Shown in pieces: positions 17,638 through 26,298 of a DNA stretch of 64,000 bases. The number at the start of each line of letters is the position of its first letter. The stretch's first letter is position 1. The stretch comes from Lelliottia sp. WAP21 (GTDB lineage Bacteria; Pseudomonadota; Gammaproteobacteria; Enterobacterales; Enterobacteriaceae). A program made the translations under genes and the position numbers. The notes under the pieces are model-generated. The model made no database searches, was not told the origin of the DNA, and saw only the letters and a list, made by a program, of their open reading frames with translations. The DNA lies in assembly GCF_020532665.2 (NCBI RefSeq), contig NZ_JAIWPG020000001.1, positions 124,001 to 188,000 on the forward strand, given 5' to 3'.

Positions 17638-18516
17638 ATGGACTTAACTCAGCTTGAAATGTTTAACGCCGTCGCCCAGACCGGCAGCATCACCCAGGCG
17701 GCGCAAAAAGTGCATCGCGTTCCGTCAAATCTCACCACGCGTATTCGCCAGCTGGAGGCGGATCTTGGCGTGGAGTTGTTCATTCGTGAGAATCAGCGGT
17801 TACGTTTATCCCCCGCCGGTCATAATTTCCTGCGCTACAGCAGGCAGATCCTGGCCCTGGTCGATGAGGCGCGGATGGTCGTTGCCGGTGATGAACCGCA
17901 GGGGTTATTTGCCCTTGGCGCACTGGAGAGCACCGCCGCGGTCCGTATTCCGGAAAGTCTGGCGCAGTTCAATCAGCGCTATCCGCGCATTCAGTTTGCC
18001 CTCTCGACGGGGCCGTCCGGCACCATGATTGATGGCGTTCTTGAGGGGACGTTAAGCGCGGCGTTTGTCGATGGCCCCTTATCGCACCCGGAACTGGAAG
18101 GAATGCCGGTCTATCGCGAAGAGATGATGCTGGTGACCCCTGCCGGGCACGATGAGGTTTCACGCGCAACCCAGGTCAGCGGCAGCGACGTTTATGCTTT
18201 TCGCGCCAATTGTTCCTATCGTCGGCATCTGGAAAGCTGGTTCCATGCGGACAGAGTCACGCCCGGGCGTATTCATGAAATGGAGTCCTATCACGGAATG
18301 CTCGCCTGCGTGATTGCCGGAGCGGGCATCGCCCTGATGCCCCGTTCCATGCTGGAGAGTATGCCAGGTCATCATCAGGTAGCCGCCTGGCCGTTGGCGG
18401 AAAACTGGCGCTGGCTAACGACCTGGCTGGTCTGGCGGCGCGGGGCGATGACCCGACAGCTCGAAGCCTTTATAGCACTGCTAAACGAACGTCAGCCACC
18501 AGCACCTTCTCCATAA
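17638..18516 (+). CDS. ptrR: LysR-family regulator PtrR (YneJ)
   Basis: A 292-residue LysR-type regulator, orthologous to E. coli YneJ, later named PtrR for its role in putrescine stress response and glutamate use. The winged helix-turn-helix occupies residues 1-60 ([35 protein letters not shown]), with the effector-binding domain from about 90. Start ATG at 17638 has a weak site. It is divergent from sad, the usual LysR arrangement. Its last 47 bp overlap the convergent GNAT gene, an unusually long tail-to-tail overlap. Confidence 0.94.
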   Translation: MDLTQLEMFNAVAQTGSITQAAQKVHRVPSNLTTRIRQLEADLGVELFIRENQRLRLSPAGHNFLRYSRQILALVDEARMVVAGDEPQGLFALGALESTAAVRIPESLAQFNQRYPRIQFALSTGPSGTMIDGVLEGTLSAAFVDGPLSHPELEGMPVYREEMMLVTPAGHDEVSRATQVSGSDVYAFRANCSYRRHLESWFHADRVTPGRIHEMESYHGMLACVIAGAGIALMPRSMLESMPGHHQVAAWPLAENWRWLTTWLVWRRGAMTRQLEAFIALLNERQPPAPSP

Positions 18517-18952
18517 ACAGGCTCAGGGGATCGTTATGATAAGGCGCAAAGGCCTGACGGGTATGATAGCCGCAGCGTTCATATAAACTCACTGCGGCAT
18601 GCTGTTTAATGCCGGTTTCCAGCCGCAACGTATGACAGTGGCGGCTTAGCGCCTCATCTTCCAGTGCCGCCAGAAGTTTTTCCCCCAGACGCTGTCCACG
18701 GTGACGTGGATCGATAAAGACACGCTTCATTTCGCCAGTCCCGTCGCCGTTCAGGATAATGGCCCCGCAGCCTACGGCATTAAGCTGATTGTCGCGAATG
18801 ACCATCATCAGCAATGTTTCGTCAGATAATTGCGTCAGTTCCACCAGGTGGTTGCTTTCAGCGGGATACAGCGCCGTTTGATAGACATCCAGCGCCGCAA
18901 TCAGCGCCAGAATATCAGGGTGTGAGGCAGATTCAGAGGTAATGGAATACAT
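18470..18952 (-). CDS. GNAT-family N-acetyltransferase
   Basis: A 160-residue acetyltransferase. The segment [22 protein letters not shown] gives strand beta-4 and a canonical R-x-x-G-x-G/A loop for acetyl-CoA, followed by [19 protein letters not shown], the C-terminal core. This pattern is common in YsnE-like GNAT enzymes. Start ATG at 18952 follows AAGGAG. The 3' end runs 47 bp into the 3' end of ptrR on the opposite strand, so the final 15 codons encode protein on both strands. Substrate unknown. Confidence 0.9.
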   Translation of the reverse strand: MYSITSESASHPDILALIAALDVYQTALYPAESNHLVELTQLSDETLLMMVIRDNQLNAVGCGAIILNGDGTGEMKRVFIDPRHRGQRLGEKLLAALEDEALSRHCHTLRLETGIKQHAAVSLYERCGYHTRQAFAPYHNDPLSLFMEKVLVADVRLAVL

Positions 18953-19032
18953 GGCAGGCTCCTTGAGGTGTTTCTTATCAACATAGCGAACCTGCCTGCC
19001 AGGGGTTCATACGATTAACTTATTTCACCCCG

Positions 19033-19827
19033 CTACAGGCGAAGAAAGATTTTCCCTTTTAAATACAGGGTCGCCTGACCGCCAATCAGCACCCGGTCGC
19101 CCTGCAATGCACAGCGTAAATCACCGCCTCTGGCAGAAATCTGACGCGCCTGTAACGTCGTTTTACCCAGCTTGTCGCTCCAGTAAGGAATTAACATGCT
19201 GTGGGTCGAACCGGTCACCGGATCTTCAGGCACCGATTCCCCCGGGCAGAAGAAACGACTGACAAAATCATAGCGATCCCCGGGGGCCGTGACGCACACC
19301 ATTTTATCCAGCGGCAGCATCGCGGCGATATCCGGCGTGAGATCGGCCACCTGCTGCTCCGTCTCCAGCACCACCATATAGTCGCGTCCGACGCGGACTT
19401 CTTTTGCACCGTCAATGCCCAGCGCGCTGAAGAGTAAGGCCGGTGGGTTCGCGACCTCCTCGCTCGACCAGGCCGGAAAGTTGAGCGTCAGCCAGTCGCC
19501 GCTGCGTTTTACGGTCAGTTCCCCAACGAAACGGGTAGAAAAAACAATGTCTGTCTGCGGATAATCAAGATATTCAAAAATGACGTGCGCCGCCGCCAGC
19601 GTCGCGTGACCGCAGAGGTTGATTTCATACTGCGTGGTGAACCAGCGCAGTTCAAACCCTTGATCGGTCCGCACGAAAAAAGCCGTTTCTGACTGATTAT
19701 GCTGCTTAGCCATACTGAGCAGCAGATCATCCGGCAGCCACTCCTGCAAGGGACACACCGCAGCCGCATTTCCCCCAAATGCCTTATCGCTGAAGGCATC
19801 AACCAGATAAAAATCAATTTCCTGCAT
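19033..19827 (-). CDS. PhzF-family isomerase-like protein (YddE-like)
   Basis: A 264-residue PhzF/YddE-type protein from the ATG at 19827; a longer reading would need TTG. The family's duplicated diaminopimelate-epimerase fold is indicated by VDAFSDKAFGGNAAAV at the start, the catalytic Glu47 in QSETAFF, CGHATLAAAH, and GESVPEDPVTGSTHSMLIPYW in the second half. PhzF proper isomerises a phenazine precursor, but enterobacterial homologues act on unknown substrates and there are no phenazine genes here. It is divergent from sotB across a 173-bp spacer with no obvious operator. Confidence 0.92.
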   Translation of the reverse strand: MQEIDFYLVDAFSDKAFGGNAAAVCPLQEWLPDDLLLSMAKQHNQSETAFFVRTDQGFELRWFTTQYEINLCGHATLAAAHVIFEYLDYPQTDIVFSTRFVGELTVKRSGDWLTLNFPAWSSEEVANPPALLFSALGIDGAKEVRVGRDYMVVLETEQQVADLTPDIAAMLPLDKMVCVTAPGDRYDFVSRFFCPGESVPEDPVTGSTHSMLIPYWSDKLGKTTLQARQISARGGDLRCALQGDRVLIGGQATLYLKGKIFLRL

Positions 19828-20000
19828 CGTCTTATCGCCTGTATTCAATCTCTTGTTCTTTATACTCAATGATAACGCGGCTCACCGCTACCGCTGGCAT
19901 GGATGAAAAATTGCGATCTGCGTCACATAATGGTTGAGTTTTCGCCATTTAACGCTTTAAGATCCTCTCTTCAACTTTCCCCAACGAACCTTTAATCCCT

Positions 20001-21197
20001 ATGACAACGAACACAGTTTCCCGCAAGGTCGCGTGGCTACGCGTGGTCACTCTGGCTATTGCCGCATTTATTTTCAATACCACGGAGTTTGTTCCCGTGG
20101 GGTTGCTGTCTGACATCGCGCAGAGTTTCCAGATGGAGACGGCGGAAGTAGGCATTATGCTGACCATCTATGCCTGGGTGGTGGCGCTGATGTCGCTCCC
20201 CTTCATGCTGCTGACCAGCCAGATGGAGCGACGCAAGCTGCTCATTGGGTTGTTCGTATTGTTCATTGCCAGCCATGTGCTGTCGTTTCTGGCGTGGAAT
20301 TTCACCGTACTGGTCATAAGCCGGACAGGTATCGCGTTTGCCCATGCCATCTTCTGGTCGATTACCGCGTCGCTGGCCATTCGCCTTGCCCCGGCGGGCA
20401 AACGGGCGCAGGCGCTGAGCCTGATTGCGACCGGTACGGCGCTGGCGATGGTGCTGGGTTTGCCAATAGGTCGTATCGTTGGGCAGTATTTTGGCTGGCG
20501 CACCACGTTTTTCGCCATTGGGATGGGGGCACTGATTACGCTGATCTGCCTGATCAAACTCCTGCCTGAACTGCCCAGTGAGCATTCCGGCTCGCTCAAA
20601 AGCCTGCCGTTGTTGATGCGTCGCCCGGCGCTGATGAGCATTTATCTGCTCACGGTGATTGTGGTGACGGCCCACTACACGGCATACAGCTACATAGAAC
20701 CCTTTGTGCAGGTCGTCGCGGGCTTTAGCGGTAATTTCGCCACCATTCTGCTGCTGATTCTGGGGGGCGCTGGCATTATTGGCAGTCTTTTATTTGGCAA
20801 GCTCGGGAACCAGCATGCATCCCTGCTGGTGAGCAGCGCGATCGGCCTGCTGCTGGCGTGTCTGCTGTTGCTGAAACCTGCCGCAGGCAGCGAGAGTCAT
20901 CTGGCGATTCTGAGCATTTTCTGGGGAATAGCCATTATGATTATCGGCCTGGGAATGCAGGTGAAAGTGCTGGCTCTGGCTCCCGATGCCACCGACGTGG
21001 CGATGTCGTTATTCTCGGGTATTTTCAATCTGGGCATTGGCGCAGGCGCATTATTGGGAAATCAAATCAGTCTGAATATTTCGATGTCGGCGATTGGTTA
21101 TCTCGGCGCAATCCCGGCGCTGGGGGCGCTGGTCTGGTCAGTGTTAATCTTCCGCAAATGGCCAGTGGCAATGGAAGAGCAGGCTCATCACGGATAA
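20001..21197 (+). CDS. sotB: Sugar efflux transporter SotB (YdeA)
   Basis: A 398-residue, 12-helix major-facilitator exporter, closely similar to E. coli SotB (396 residues) from the first residues [19 protein letters not shown]. The E. coli protein exports arabinose and IPTG and limits their accumulation. MFS motif A is visible as the loop after helix 2 ([13 protein letters not shown]). The ribosome site before the ATG at 20001 is weak. It is convergent with marC across 39 bp containing a REP-like hairpin; the sotB-marC-marRAB order is as in E. coli. Confidence 0.95.
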   Translation: MTTNTVSRKVAWLRVVTLAIAAFIFNTTEFVPVGLLSDIAQSFQMETAEVGIMLTIYAWVVALMSLPFMLLTSQMERRKLLIGLFVLFIASHVLSFLAWNFTVLVISRTGIAFAHAIFWSITASLAIRLAPAGKRAQALSLIATGTALAMVLGLPIGRIVGQYFGWRTTFFAIGMGALITLICLIKLLPELPSEHSGSLKSLPLLMRRPALMSIYLLTVIVVTAHYTAYSYIEPFVQVVAGFSGNFATILLLILGGAGIIGSLLFGKLGNQHASLLVSSAIGLLLACLLLLKPAAGSESHLAILSIFWGIAIMIIGLGMQVKVLALAPDATDVAMSLFSGIFNLGIGAGALLGNQISLNISMSAIGYLGAIPALGALVWSVLIFRKWPVAMEEQAHHG

Positions 21198-21205
21198 AGG
21201 AATAT

Positions 21206-21230
21206 GCCGGGTGGCGCGTTACCGCCCGGC
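21206..21230. repeat. REP-like hairpin between sotB and marC
   Basis: GCCGGGTGG and CCGCCCGGC pair over nine positions (one G-T) around a seven-base loop, in the form of enterobacterial REP palindromes. A related GCCGGGTG...CACCCGGC hairpin lies at 25571-25596. It probably also protects or ends the convergent sotB and marC transcripts. Confidence 0.6.
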
Positions 21231-21236
21231 ACCGCC

Positions 21237-21902
21237 TCAGTGGTAAGTTTTAATAATTTCCAGCACGCCGTTAATAATAAACTGCACGCCCATGCAGACC
21301 AGCAGGAAGCCCATCAAACGTGAAATGGCTTCAATCCCGCCCTTGCCTACCCAGCGCATAATCGCCCCAGAGCTGCGCAAAGAGCCCCAAACGATAAGGC
21401 CAACGAGGGCGAAGATAAGCGGGGGTGCCACGGTAATCACCCAGTCAGGGAAGGTATCGCCGTTACGCACCGTAGAGGCCGAACTGATAATCATCGCAAT
21501 GGTACCTGGCCCCGCCGTACTCGGCATGGCTAAGGGCACAAAGGCGATATTGGCGCTCGGTTCATCCTCCATCTCTTCCGATTTGCTTCTGGCTTCAGGC
21601 GAGTCATGCGCTTTTTGCGCCGGGAAGAGCATCCGGAAACCAATAAAGGCGACGATCAAACCACCGGCGATACGCAGGCCGGGAATGGAGATCCCGAAGG
21701 TATTCATCACCAGCTGTCCGGCGTAATACGCCACCATCATGATGGCAAAGACATACACCGAGGCCATCATCGACTGATGATTGCGCTCTGCGCTGTTCAT
21801 ATTCCCCGCCAGCCCTAAAAACAGGGCGACGGTGGTGAGCGGGTTGGCTAATGGCAGTAACACCACCAGCCCAAGCCCAATGGCCTTAAAAAGTTCCAAC
21901 AT
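21237..21902 (-). CDS. marC: UPF0056 inner-membrane protein MarC
   Basis: A 221-residue membrane protein with six predicted helices, identical in length to E. coli MarC. The family (MarC/UPF0056) contains conserved [12 protein letters not shown] near the N-terminus and [17 protein letters not shown] in the middle. Although divergent from marRAB it is not required for the multiple-antibiotic-resistance phenotype in E. coli, and its substrate is unknown. Start ATG at 21902; the 256-bp spacer to marR contains the mar operator. Confidence 0.95.
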   Translation of the reverse strand: MLELFKAIGLGLVVLLPLANPLTTVALFLGLAGNMNSAERNHQSMMASVYVFAIMMVAYYAGQLVMNTFGISIPGLRIAGGLIVAFIGFRMLFPAQKAHDSPEARSKSEEMEDEPSANIAFVPLAMPSTAGPGTIAMIISSASTVRNGDTFPDWVITVAPPLIFALVGLIVWGSLRSSGAIMRWVGKGGIEAISRLMGFLLVCMGVQFIINGVLEIIKTYH

Positions 21903-22059
21903 AGCGCGTCGCGTCCTTATCCATAATCAACGTCACAAGTATACGGTGAAAACCCGCTGGTGAGCCATCTGCACAGAATAAGTCATGTTTTATCCTGTAC
22001 AGGGATAACTTCCCGTTATGTTTATGATTTGAAAGCAGCTAAAAAAAGTTCATGAAACG

Positions 22060-22080
22060 TTTTAGCAATTCGTGGCATCC
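22060..22080. promoter_or_regulatory. marbox upstream of marRAB
   Basis: On the minus strand the sequence reads ATGCCACGAATTGCTAAAA, matching the E. coli mar marbox except in the central bases. It lies just upstream of the -35 element, where MarA, SoxS and Rob activate. Position and sequence both agree with the E. coli locus. Confidence 0.8.
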
Positions 22081-22094
22081 GCCGATTCATTCAG

Positions 22095-22123
22095 TTGACT
22101 TATACTTGCCTGAGCAATAATAT
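22095..22123 (+). promoter_or_regulatory. marRAB promoter
   Basis: The -35 element TTGACT (22095-22100) is followed after 17 bp by TAATAT (22118-22123). This is the equivalent of the E. coli mar promoter, which has the same -35 and spacing. MarR operator site I lies within the spacer. Confidence 0.85.
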
Positions 22124-22154
22124 CTGCCGTGATTAATCTACTTGCCAGGGCAAC
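22104..22154. promoter_or_regulatory. MarR operator sites I and II (marO)
   Basis: Site I, ACTTGCCTGAGCAA at 22104-22117, overlaps the promoter. Site II, ACTTGCCAGGGCAAC at 22140-22154, lies immediately before the marR GTG. Both keep the TTGCC-x-GGCAA pattern and positions known from E. coli, so MarR autorepression is expected. Confidence 0.88.
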
Positions 22155-22158
22155 CATT

Positions 22159-22593
22159 GTGAAAAGCACCAGTGATCTCTTTAACGACATTATCCCACTG
22201 GGTCGTCTTATCCATATGGTGAACCAGAAAAAAGATCGACTGTTAAACGACTACCTTTCTCCGATGGACATCACCGCGACCCAGTTCAAAGTGCTGTGTT
22301 CCATTCGCTGTGAAGTGTGTATTACACCGGTTGAGCTGAAAAAAGTGCTCTCCGTCGATCTCGGTGCCCTGACGCGCATGCTCGATCGTCTTGTCTGCAA
22401 AGGATGGATTGAAAGACGACCTAACCCGAATGACAAACGTGGCGTGCTGGTTCAACTCACCAGTGACGGCGCGGCCATGTGTGAAAAATGTCACGAGTTA
22501 GTAGGACAAACCCTGCATCAGGAATTAACAAAAAACTTAACGGCGGATGAAGTGGTCACTCTTGAACATTTGTTGAAGAAAATCCTGCCGTAA
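22159..22593 (+). CDS. marR: Repressor of the multiple antibiotic resistance operon
   Basis: A 144-residue winged-helix dimer, the same length as E. coli MarR. It represses marRAB and releases on binding salicylate or other phenols, or on oxidation. The start is GTG at 22159 as in E. coli; an earlier in-frame codon would extend through operator site II. The recognition region reads VLSVDLGALTRMLDRLVCKGWIERRPNPNDKRGVLV. Cysteines 47, 51 and others are kept in CSIRCEVC, the region implicated in copper-triggered oxidation of E. coli MarR (its Cys80 region aligns at DRLVCKGW). First gene of marRAB. Confidence 0.97.
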   Translation: MKSTSDLFNDIIPLGRLIHMVNQKKDRLLNDYLSPMDITATQFKVLCSIRCEVCITPVELKKVLSVDLGALTRMLDRLVCKGWIERRPNPNDKRGVLVQLTSDGAAMCEKCHELVGQTLHQELTKNLTADEVVTLEHLLKKILP

Positions 22594-22611
22594 ACAGAAA
22601 GAGGTATGACG

Positions 22612-22992
22612 ATGTCCAGACGCAATAATGACGCCATCACTATTCATAGCATTTTGGACTGGATCGAAGATAACCTGGAATCCCCCCTGTCACTTGAGAA
22701 AGTGTCAGAGCGTTCAGGTTACTCAAAATGGCACCTGCAAAGGATGTTTAAAAAAGAGACGGGTCATTCATTAGGTCAATATATTCGCAGCCGTAAGCTG
22801 ACGGAAATTGCCCAGAAGCTGAAAGAAAGTAATGAACCGATTCTGTATCTGGCCGAGCGTTATGGGTTTGAATCGCAACAAACCCTGACCCGCACGTTTA
22901 AGAACTATTTTGACGTGCCGCCGCATAAGTATCGCATTACCAGTATGCCGGGCGAGTCCCGCTATTTGCTTCCACTGACTCATTGTAACTGA
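22612..22992 (+). CDS. marA: Transcriptional activator of antibiotic and oxidative stress resistance
   Basis: A 126-residue AraC/XylS-family activator with two helix-turn-helix motifs, nearly identical to E. coli MarA through residue 110 ([34 protein letters not shown]...). It activates marboxes of acrAB, tolC, micF and its own operon. The ATG at 22612 is preferred to one at 22606 because AGAGG lies eight bases upstream of it and only two before the other. The C-terminal tail ([11 protein letters not shown]) diverges from E. coli, as is usual between genera. Confidence 0.97.
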   Translation: MSRRNNDAITIHSILDWIEDNLESPLSLEKVSERSGYSKWHLQRMFKKETGHSLGQYIRSRKLTEIAQKLKESNEPILYLAERYGFESQQTLTRTFKNYFDVPPHKYRITSMPGESRYLLPLTHCN

Positions 22993-23026
22993 TAATCGCC
23001 TGTATTAAGACGTAACCGAGGAACTC

Positions 23027-23245
23027 ATGAAACGTATCGCCTCCGCCGCCCTCACCTTACTGGTGCTGGTCTCCGGGCAGACTTATGCGGAGCAAACCAC
23101 TGACGCTACGCAGCAGAATGCGCGCAACGCGATGATTCTGCCCTCCGCACAACAACAGTCTCCCTTCGATTTTAATCATATGGGTGCGGGTAGCGACAAA
23201 TCCGACGAATTAGGCGTGCCGTATTACAATCAGCACAACTTCTGA
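23027..23245 (+). CDS. marB: MarB, small periplasmic protein of the mar operon
   Basis: A 72-residue secreted protein with a Sec signal peptide (residues 1-21, cleaved near TYA/EQ), the same length as E. coli MarB. The N-terminal and middle parts have diverged, but the ending FDFNHMGAGSDKSDELGVPYYNQH is strongly kept. MarB lowers marA expression indirectly in E. coli by an unknown mechanism. Start ATG at 23027, 34 bp after marA; last gene of the operon, followed by a terminator. Confidence 0.94.
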   Translation: MKRIASAALTLLVLVSGQTYAEQTTDATQQNARNAMILPSAQQQSPFDFNHMGAGSDKSDELGVPYYNQHNF

Positions 23246-23254
23246 TTCGTTTTT

Positions 23255-23279
23255 GCCCCGCTGATGCGGGGCTTTTTTT
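23255..23279 (+). terminator. Terminator of marRAB
   Basis: GCCCCG and CGGGGC pair around a six-base loop and are followed by a run of seven T residues, nine bases after the marB stop. The T-run reaches the stop codon of the convergent eamA gene. Confidence 0.9.
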
Positions 23280-24177
23280 ATCCCCTGACCCGCGACGCTC
23301 TGCGTAAACGTAATCCGAAGACGTTGATATATAACCCTGCCATGATCAGCACTGCGCCTGTTAACTGAAGCGCGCTGAGCGTTTCATCAAGTAAGAGTGC
23401 CGCACTGGCCAGCCCGACCACCGGAACCAATAAGGACAACGGTGCAACGCGCCAGGTTTCATAGCGGCCCAGCAGCGTTCCCCAAATCCCGTAGCCCACA
23501 ATGGTGGCGACAAACGCCAGATAAACCAGAGACAGAATGGTCATTAGATCGATGTCGACAAGGCTTTTAAGCATGACCGCCGGACCATCCAGAATAAACG
23601 AGGCCGCAAAAAAGGGCACAATTGGGATCAGCGCGCTCCAGACAACCAGAGACATAACCGCAGGTCGCGCCTCATGCTGCATGATCAGCTTGTTAAAGAT
23701 ATTGCCGCAGGCCCAGCTCAGCCCCGCTGCCAGAGTTAACATAAAGCCCAACAGGGCCACGTGCTGACCGTTCAGGCTGGCTTCAATCAATACCAGTACC
23801 CCGAATACCGCCAGCGTAATCCCTGCCAGCTGCTTACCCTGCAGCCGTTCGCTAAAGACAAACGCGCCAAGAATGATGGTAAAGAACGCCTGGGCCTGTA
23901 ATACCAGTGAGGCAAGCCCGGCAGGCATGCCGAATTTGATTGCACAAAAGAGAAACGCAAACTGCGCAAAACTGATTGTCAGGCCATAGCCCAGCAGCAG
24001 ACGCAGGGGAATTTTAGGCCGGGCGACAAAAAAGAGCGCAGGTACGGCCACCAGCAAAAAACGCAGTCCCGCCAGCATCATCGGAGGCATATTATGCAGC
24101 CCGGCTTTGATGACCACAAAATTCAGGCCCCACACTATCACCACCAGCAATGCCAGCAGTCCATCCTTCCGCGTCAT
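23278..24177 (-). CDS. eamA: Cysteine/O-acetylserine exporter EamA (YdeD)
   Basis: A 299-residue, ten-helix drug/metabolite-transporter protein, equal in length to E. coli EamA and closely similar (GLNFVVIKAGLHNMPPMMLAGLRF; GTLLGRYETWRVAPLSLLVPVVGLASAALLLDE). The E. coli protein exports cysteine and O-acetylserine. The ATG at 24177 is used; a start 24 codons upstream lacks a ribosome site and breaks the match. It contains two EamA repeats. It follows marB on the opposite strand, as in E. coli. Confidence 0.95.
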   Translation of the reverse strand: MTRKDGLLALLVVIVWGLNFVVIKAGLHNMPPMMLAGLRFLLVAVPALFFVARPKIPLRLLLGYGLTISFAQFAFLFCAIKFGMPAGLASLVLQAQAFFTIILGAFVFSERLQGKQLAGITLAVFGVLVLIEASLNGQHVALLGFMLTLAAGLSWACGNIFNKLIMQHEARPAVMSLVVWSALIPIVPFFAASFILDGPAVMLKSLVDIDLMTILSLVYLAFVATIVGYGIWGTLLGRYETWRVAPLSLLVPVVGLASAALLLDETLSALQLTGAVLIMAGLYINVFGLRLRRASRVRG

Positions 24178-24368
24178 ACCCTGCCCCTGATTATTAAATT
24201 TTTGTAAACACTTCAAGGTAACGAAAAAAAAGGCGAAGGAAAAGATCATTAATTCTGGCAGGCAGAATAAGCACCCGGGGATAAATTAGGCGCTATACAA
24301 GCCCCTTATGGCATGGTAATCCTTTAAGAACACAACATTATAAGCAACAGCATTTGTCGGGCATAAAA

Positions 24369-25562
24369 ATGAAACCATCTCTCAGGCGCTCAACCGCAGC
24401 GCTGCTGGCATCGTCATTGTTATTAACCATAGGTCGTGGGGCTACGCTGCCATTTATGACCATCTATCTCACACGCGTCTATAACATGAGCGTTGAGAAT
24501 ATTGGTTATGCTCTGACCGTTGCGCTCACCATTGGCGTGGTGTTCAGTATGGGGTTTGGGATCCTGGCCGATAAGTTTGATAAAAAGCGTTACATGCTTA
24601 TCTCGATTGTGGCGTTTATTGCCGGCTTTATTGCCATCCCGCTGGTGGATAACGTTACGCTGGTGGTGCTCTTTTTTGCGCTGATCAACTGCGCCTATTC
24701 GGTCTTTTCAACCGTCCTGAAAGCCTGGTTTGCCGATGTGTTGACGCCCGGTGAAAAAGCGCGTGTGTTCTCCCTCAATTACAGTTTTTTAAATATCGGC
24801 TGGACGATCGGCCCACCCATTGGCACCCTGCTGGTGATGTACAGCCTGCAACTGCCGTTCTGGCTCGCCGCGTTTTGTGCCGCTCTGCCCCTGGTGTTTA
24901 TTCAGCTGTATGTGCAAAAAGGGGTCGCCGCAGACGCGCTTGAACAGCCGGTCCCCTGGCAGCCGTCGATCCTGCTGCGCGACAAGGCGTTACTCTGGTT
25001 TACGCTGTCAGGTTTTCTGGCCTCGTACGTTGGGGGGTCTTTTGCCAGCTGCATTTCGCAGTATGTTTTAGCCGCTGATTACGACAGCGATTTTGCCCAG
25101 AAAGTGGTGGCCGTTGTGTTGCCCGTTAATGCCGCAGTGGTGGTGTCGTTACAGTATTTTACTGGCCGAAAAATTTCGGCCAGTAATATTCGCCCGCTGA
25201 TGGCCTTAGGCACTCTCTTTTTCTTATTAGGCCTGGGCGGGTTTATGTTGTCCGGCAGTAACTTAATTTACTGGGGTCTCGCTTCGGCTGTTTTCACTAT
25301 TGGCGAAATTATTTACGCGCCCGGTGAATACATGCTGATAGACAACATCGCCCCGCCGGGCATGAAATCGAGCTATTTTTCTGCTCAGGCGCTGGGCTGG
25401 TTAGGCGCGGCGGCCAATCCGATGATTACCGGGATTATACTGACCCACCTGCCGCACTGGTCGCTGTTTGCTATTATGATGGGGGCCATCGTTATCGCCT
25501 GGTTGATGGTATTGCGCGGGATGAATGTGAAAGCCTGGTGCAGTCATTCAGAAACGGCATGA
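24369..25562 (+). CDS. ydeE: MFS exporter YdeE
   Basis: A 397-residue, 12-helix MFS protein matching E. coli YdeE (395 residues), reported to export dipeptides. The start is set at ATG 24369 (MKPSLRRSTAALLASSLLLTIGRGATLPFMTIYL), aligning with the E. coli N-terminus; the ribosome site is weak. Motif A is GILADKFDKKRYM after helix 2. Divergent from eamA across 191 bp; convergent with zinT, separated by a REP-like hairpin. Confidence 0.93.
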   Translation: MKPSLRRSTAALLASSLLLTIGRGATLPFMTIYLTRVYNMSVENIGYALTVALTIGVVFSMGFGILADKFDKKRYMLISIVAFIAGFIAIPLVDNVTLVVLFFALINCAYSVFSTVLKAWFADVLTPGEKARVFSLNYSFLNIGWTIGPPIGTLLVMYSLQLPFWLAAFCAALPLVFIQLYVQKGVAADALEQPVPWQPSILLRDKALLWFTLSGFLASYVGGSFASCISQYVLAADYDSDFAQKVVAVVLPVNAAVVVSLQYFTGRKISASNIRPLMALGTLFFLLGLGGFMLSGSNLIYWGLASAVFTIGEIIYAPGEYMLIDNIAPPGMKSSYFSAQALGWLGAAANPMITGIILTHLPHWSLFAIMMGAIVIAWLMVLRGMNVKAWCSHSETA

Positions 25563-25570
25563 GCAAAAAC

Positions 25571-25596
25571 GCCGGGTGGAGAACGCCTCACCCGGC
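25571..25596. repeat. REP-like hairpin between ydeE and zinT
   Basis: GCCGGGTG (25571-25578) and CACCCGGC (25589-25596) form a perfect eight-pair stem with a ten-base loop, in the 41-bp convergent gap. It shares its outer stem with the hairpin at 21206-21230. It probably serves as a shared transcript end. Confidence 0.65.
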
Positions 25597-25603
25597 GACA
25601 GGA

Positions 25604-26245
25604 TCAGTGGTGCAACATCTCGTCGACGACCTGATGCTTATACATTTCATTGGGATAATAGGTCGGCCAGTTATCCATCTCTTTCAACAACGCCTCATGC
25701 GAGGTATTGCCCATAAAGAGATGGAAGTGTGCTGAGGCTTTTGGGCCGATGGTGTGGTCGCTAAACTGCACGAATTTCGGGGCCTTGCTGCTGGCATCCT
25801 GACATTCAAACAGGTAACGCACCCCCTTCTTCCCGGAGGCATACGTCAGTATTTTATACCCGCTGTAATCATACTGACAGCGGCTGACTGCTTTACCGGT
25901 ATGGAATTCCATCACGTTATTTTCGATACCAATCGTGTCGACGTCGGTCGCATATCCTTTGCGGTAATACGCTTTATAGTCGTCAAAGGATCGACTGCTG
26001 TCCGTTTCCGCCTTCTTTTTCAGTACCGGGTCCAGTGAACCATCCTGGAAAAAAGGGTACACAGACTGCCAGACACCATCCCAGTCGGACAATTTTCTGT
26101 CCCGGACATCTTTATCTTCAAATACCCCCTTTGCGGCCTGCTGTTCCGCCTCGGTCATCTGATGACCGTGTGAATGGGCAAACAGCTGGCCGCTCGCCAG
26201 CAGCGCCCCCAGGGTCATTGCAAATTTTCCAATATGTGCTGCCAA
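25604..26245 (-). CDS. zinT: Periplasmic zinc/cadmium-binding protein ZinT
   Basis: A 213-residue protein of the ZinT (YodA) family, close to E. coli ZinT (216). It binds zinc in the periplasm and passes it to ZnuA. The start is assigned to TTG at 26245, preceded by GAGG at eight bases; this gives the signal peptide MAAHIGKFAMTLGALLASGQLFA and a His-rich mature N-terminus (HSHGHQ). The calycin-like core DWDGVWQSVYPFFQDGSLDPV and the C-terminal metal-site segment HFHLFMG are intact. A Zur box lies just upstream, so zinc starvation should induce it. In E. coli zinT is elsewhere on the chromosome. Confidence 0.93.
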   Translation of the reverse strand: MAAHIGKFAMTLGALLASGQLFAHSHGHQMTEAEQQAAKGVFEDKDVRDRKLSDWDGVWQSVYPFFQDGSLDPVLKKKAETDSSRSFDDYKAYYRKGYATDVDTIGIENNVMEFHTGKAVSRCQYDYSGYKILTYASGKKGVRYLFECQDASSKAPKFVQFSDHTIGPKASAHFHLFMGNTSHEALLKEMDNWPTYYPNEMYKHQVVDEMLHH

Positions 26246-26275
26246 AATAACATCCTCACTCCGTTTGATGAGATT

Positions 26276-26298
26276 GAGGATGTTATAGTATAACATTT
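26276..26298. promoter_or_regulatory. Zur box of zinT
   Basis: The core TGTTATAGTATAACA (26281-26295) is a perfect palindrome around one central base, and with its flank GAAATGTTATA it matches the enterobacterial Zur consensus. It lies 36-52 bp upstream of the zinT start and abuts the urtE stop codon, so the zinT -35 region falls inside urtE. Confidence 0.92.

Noticed and set aside
22129..22158. Longer MarR reading from 22129
   Set aside because: It would translate through MarR operator site II and departs from the conserved GTG start used in E. coli.
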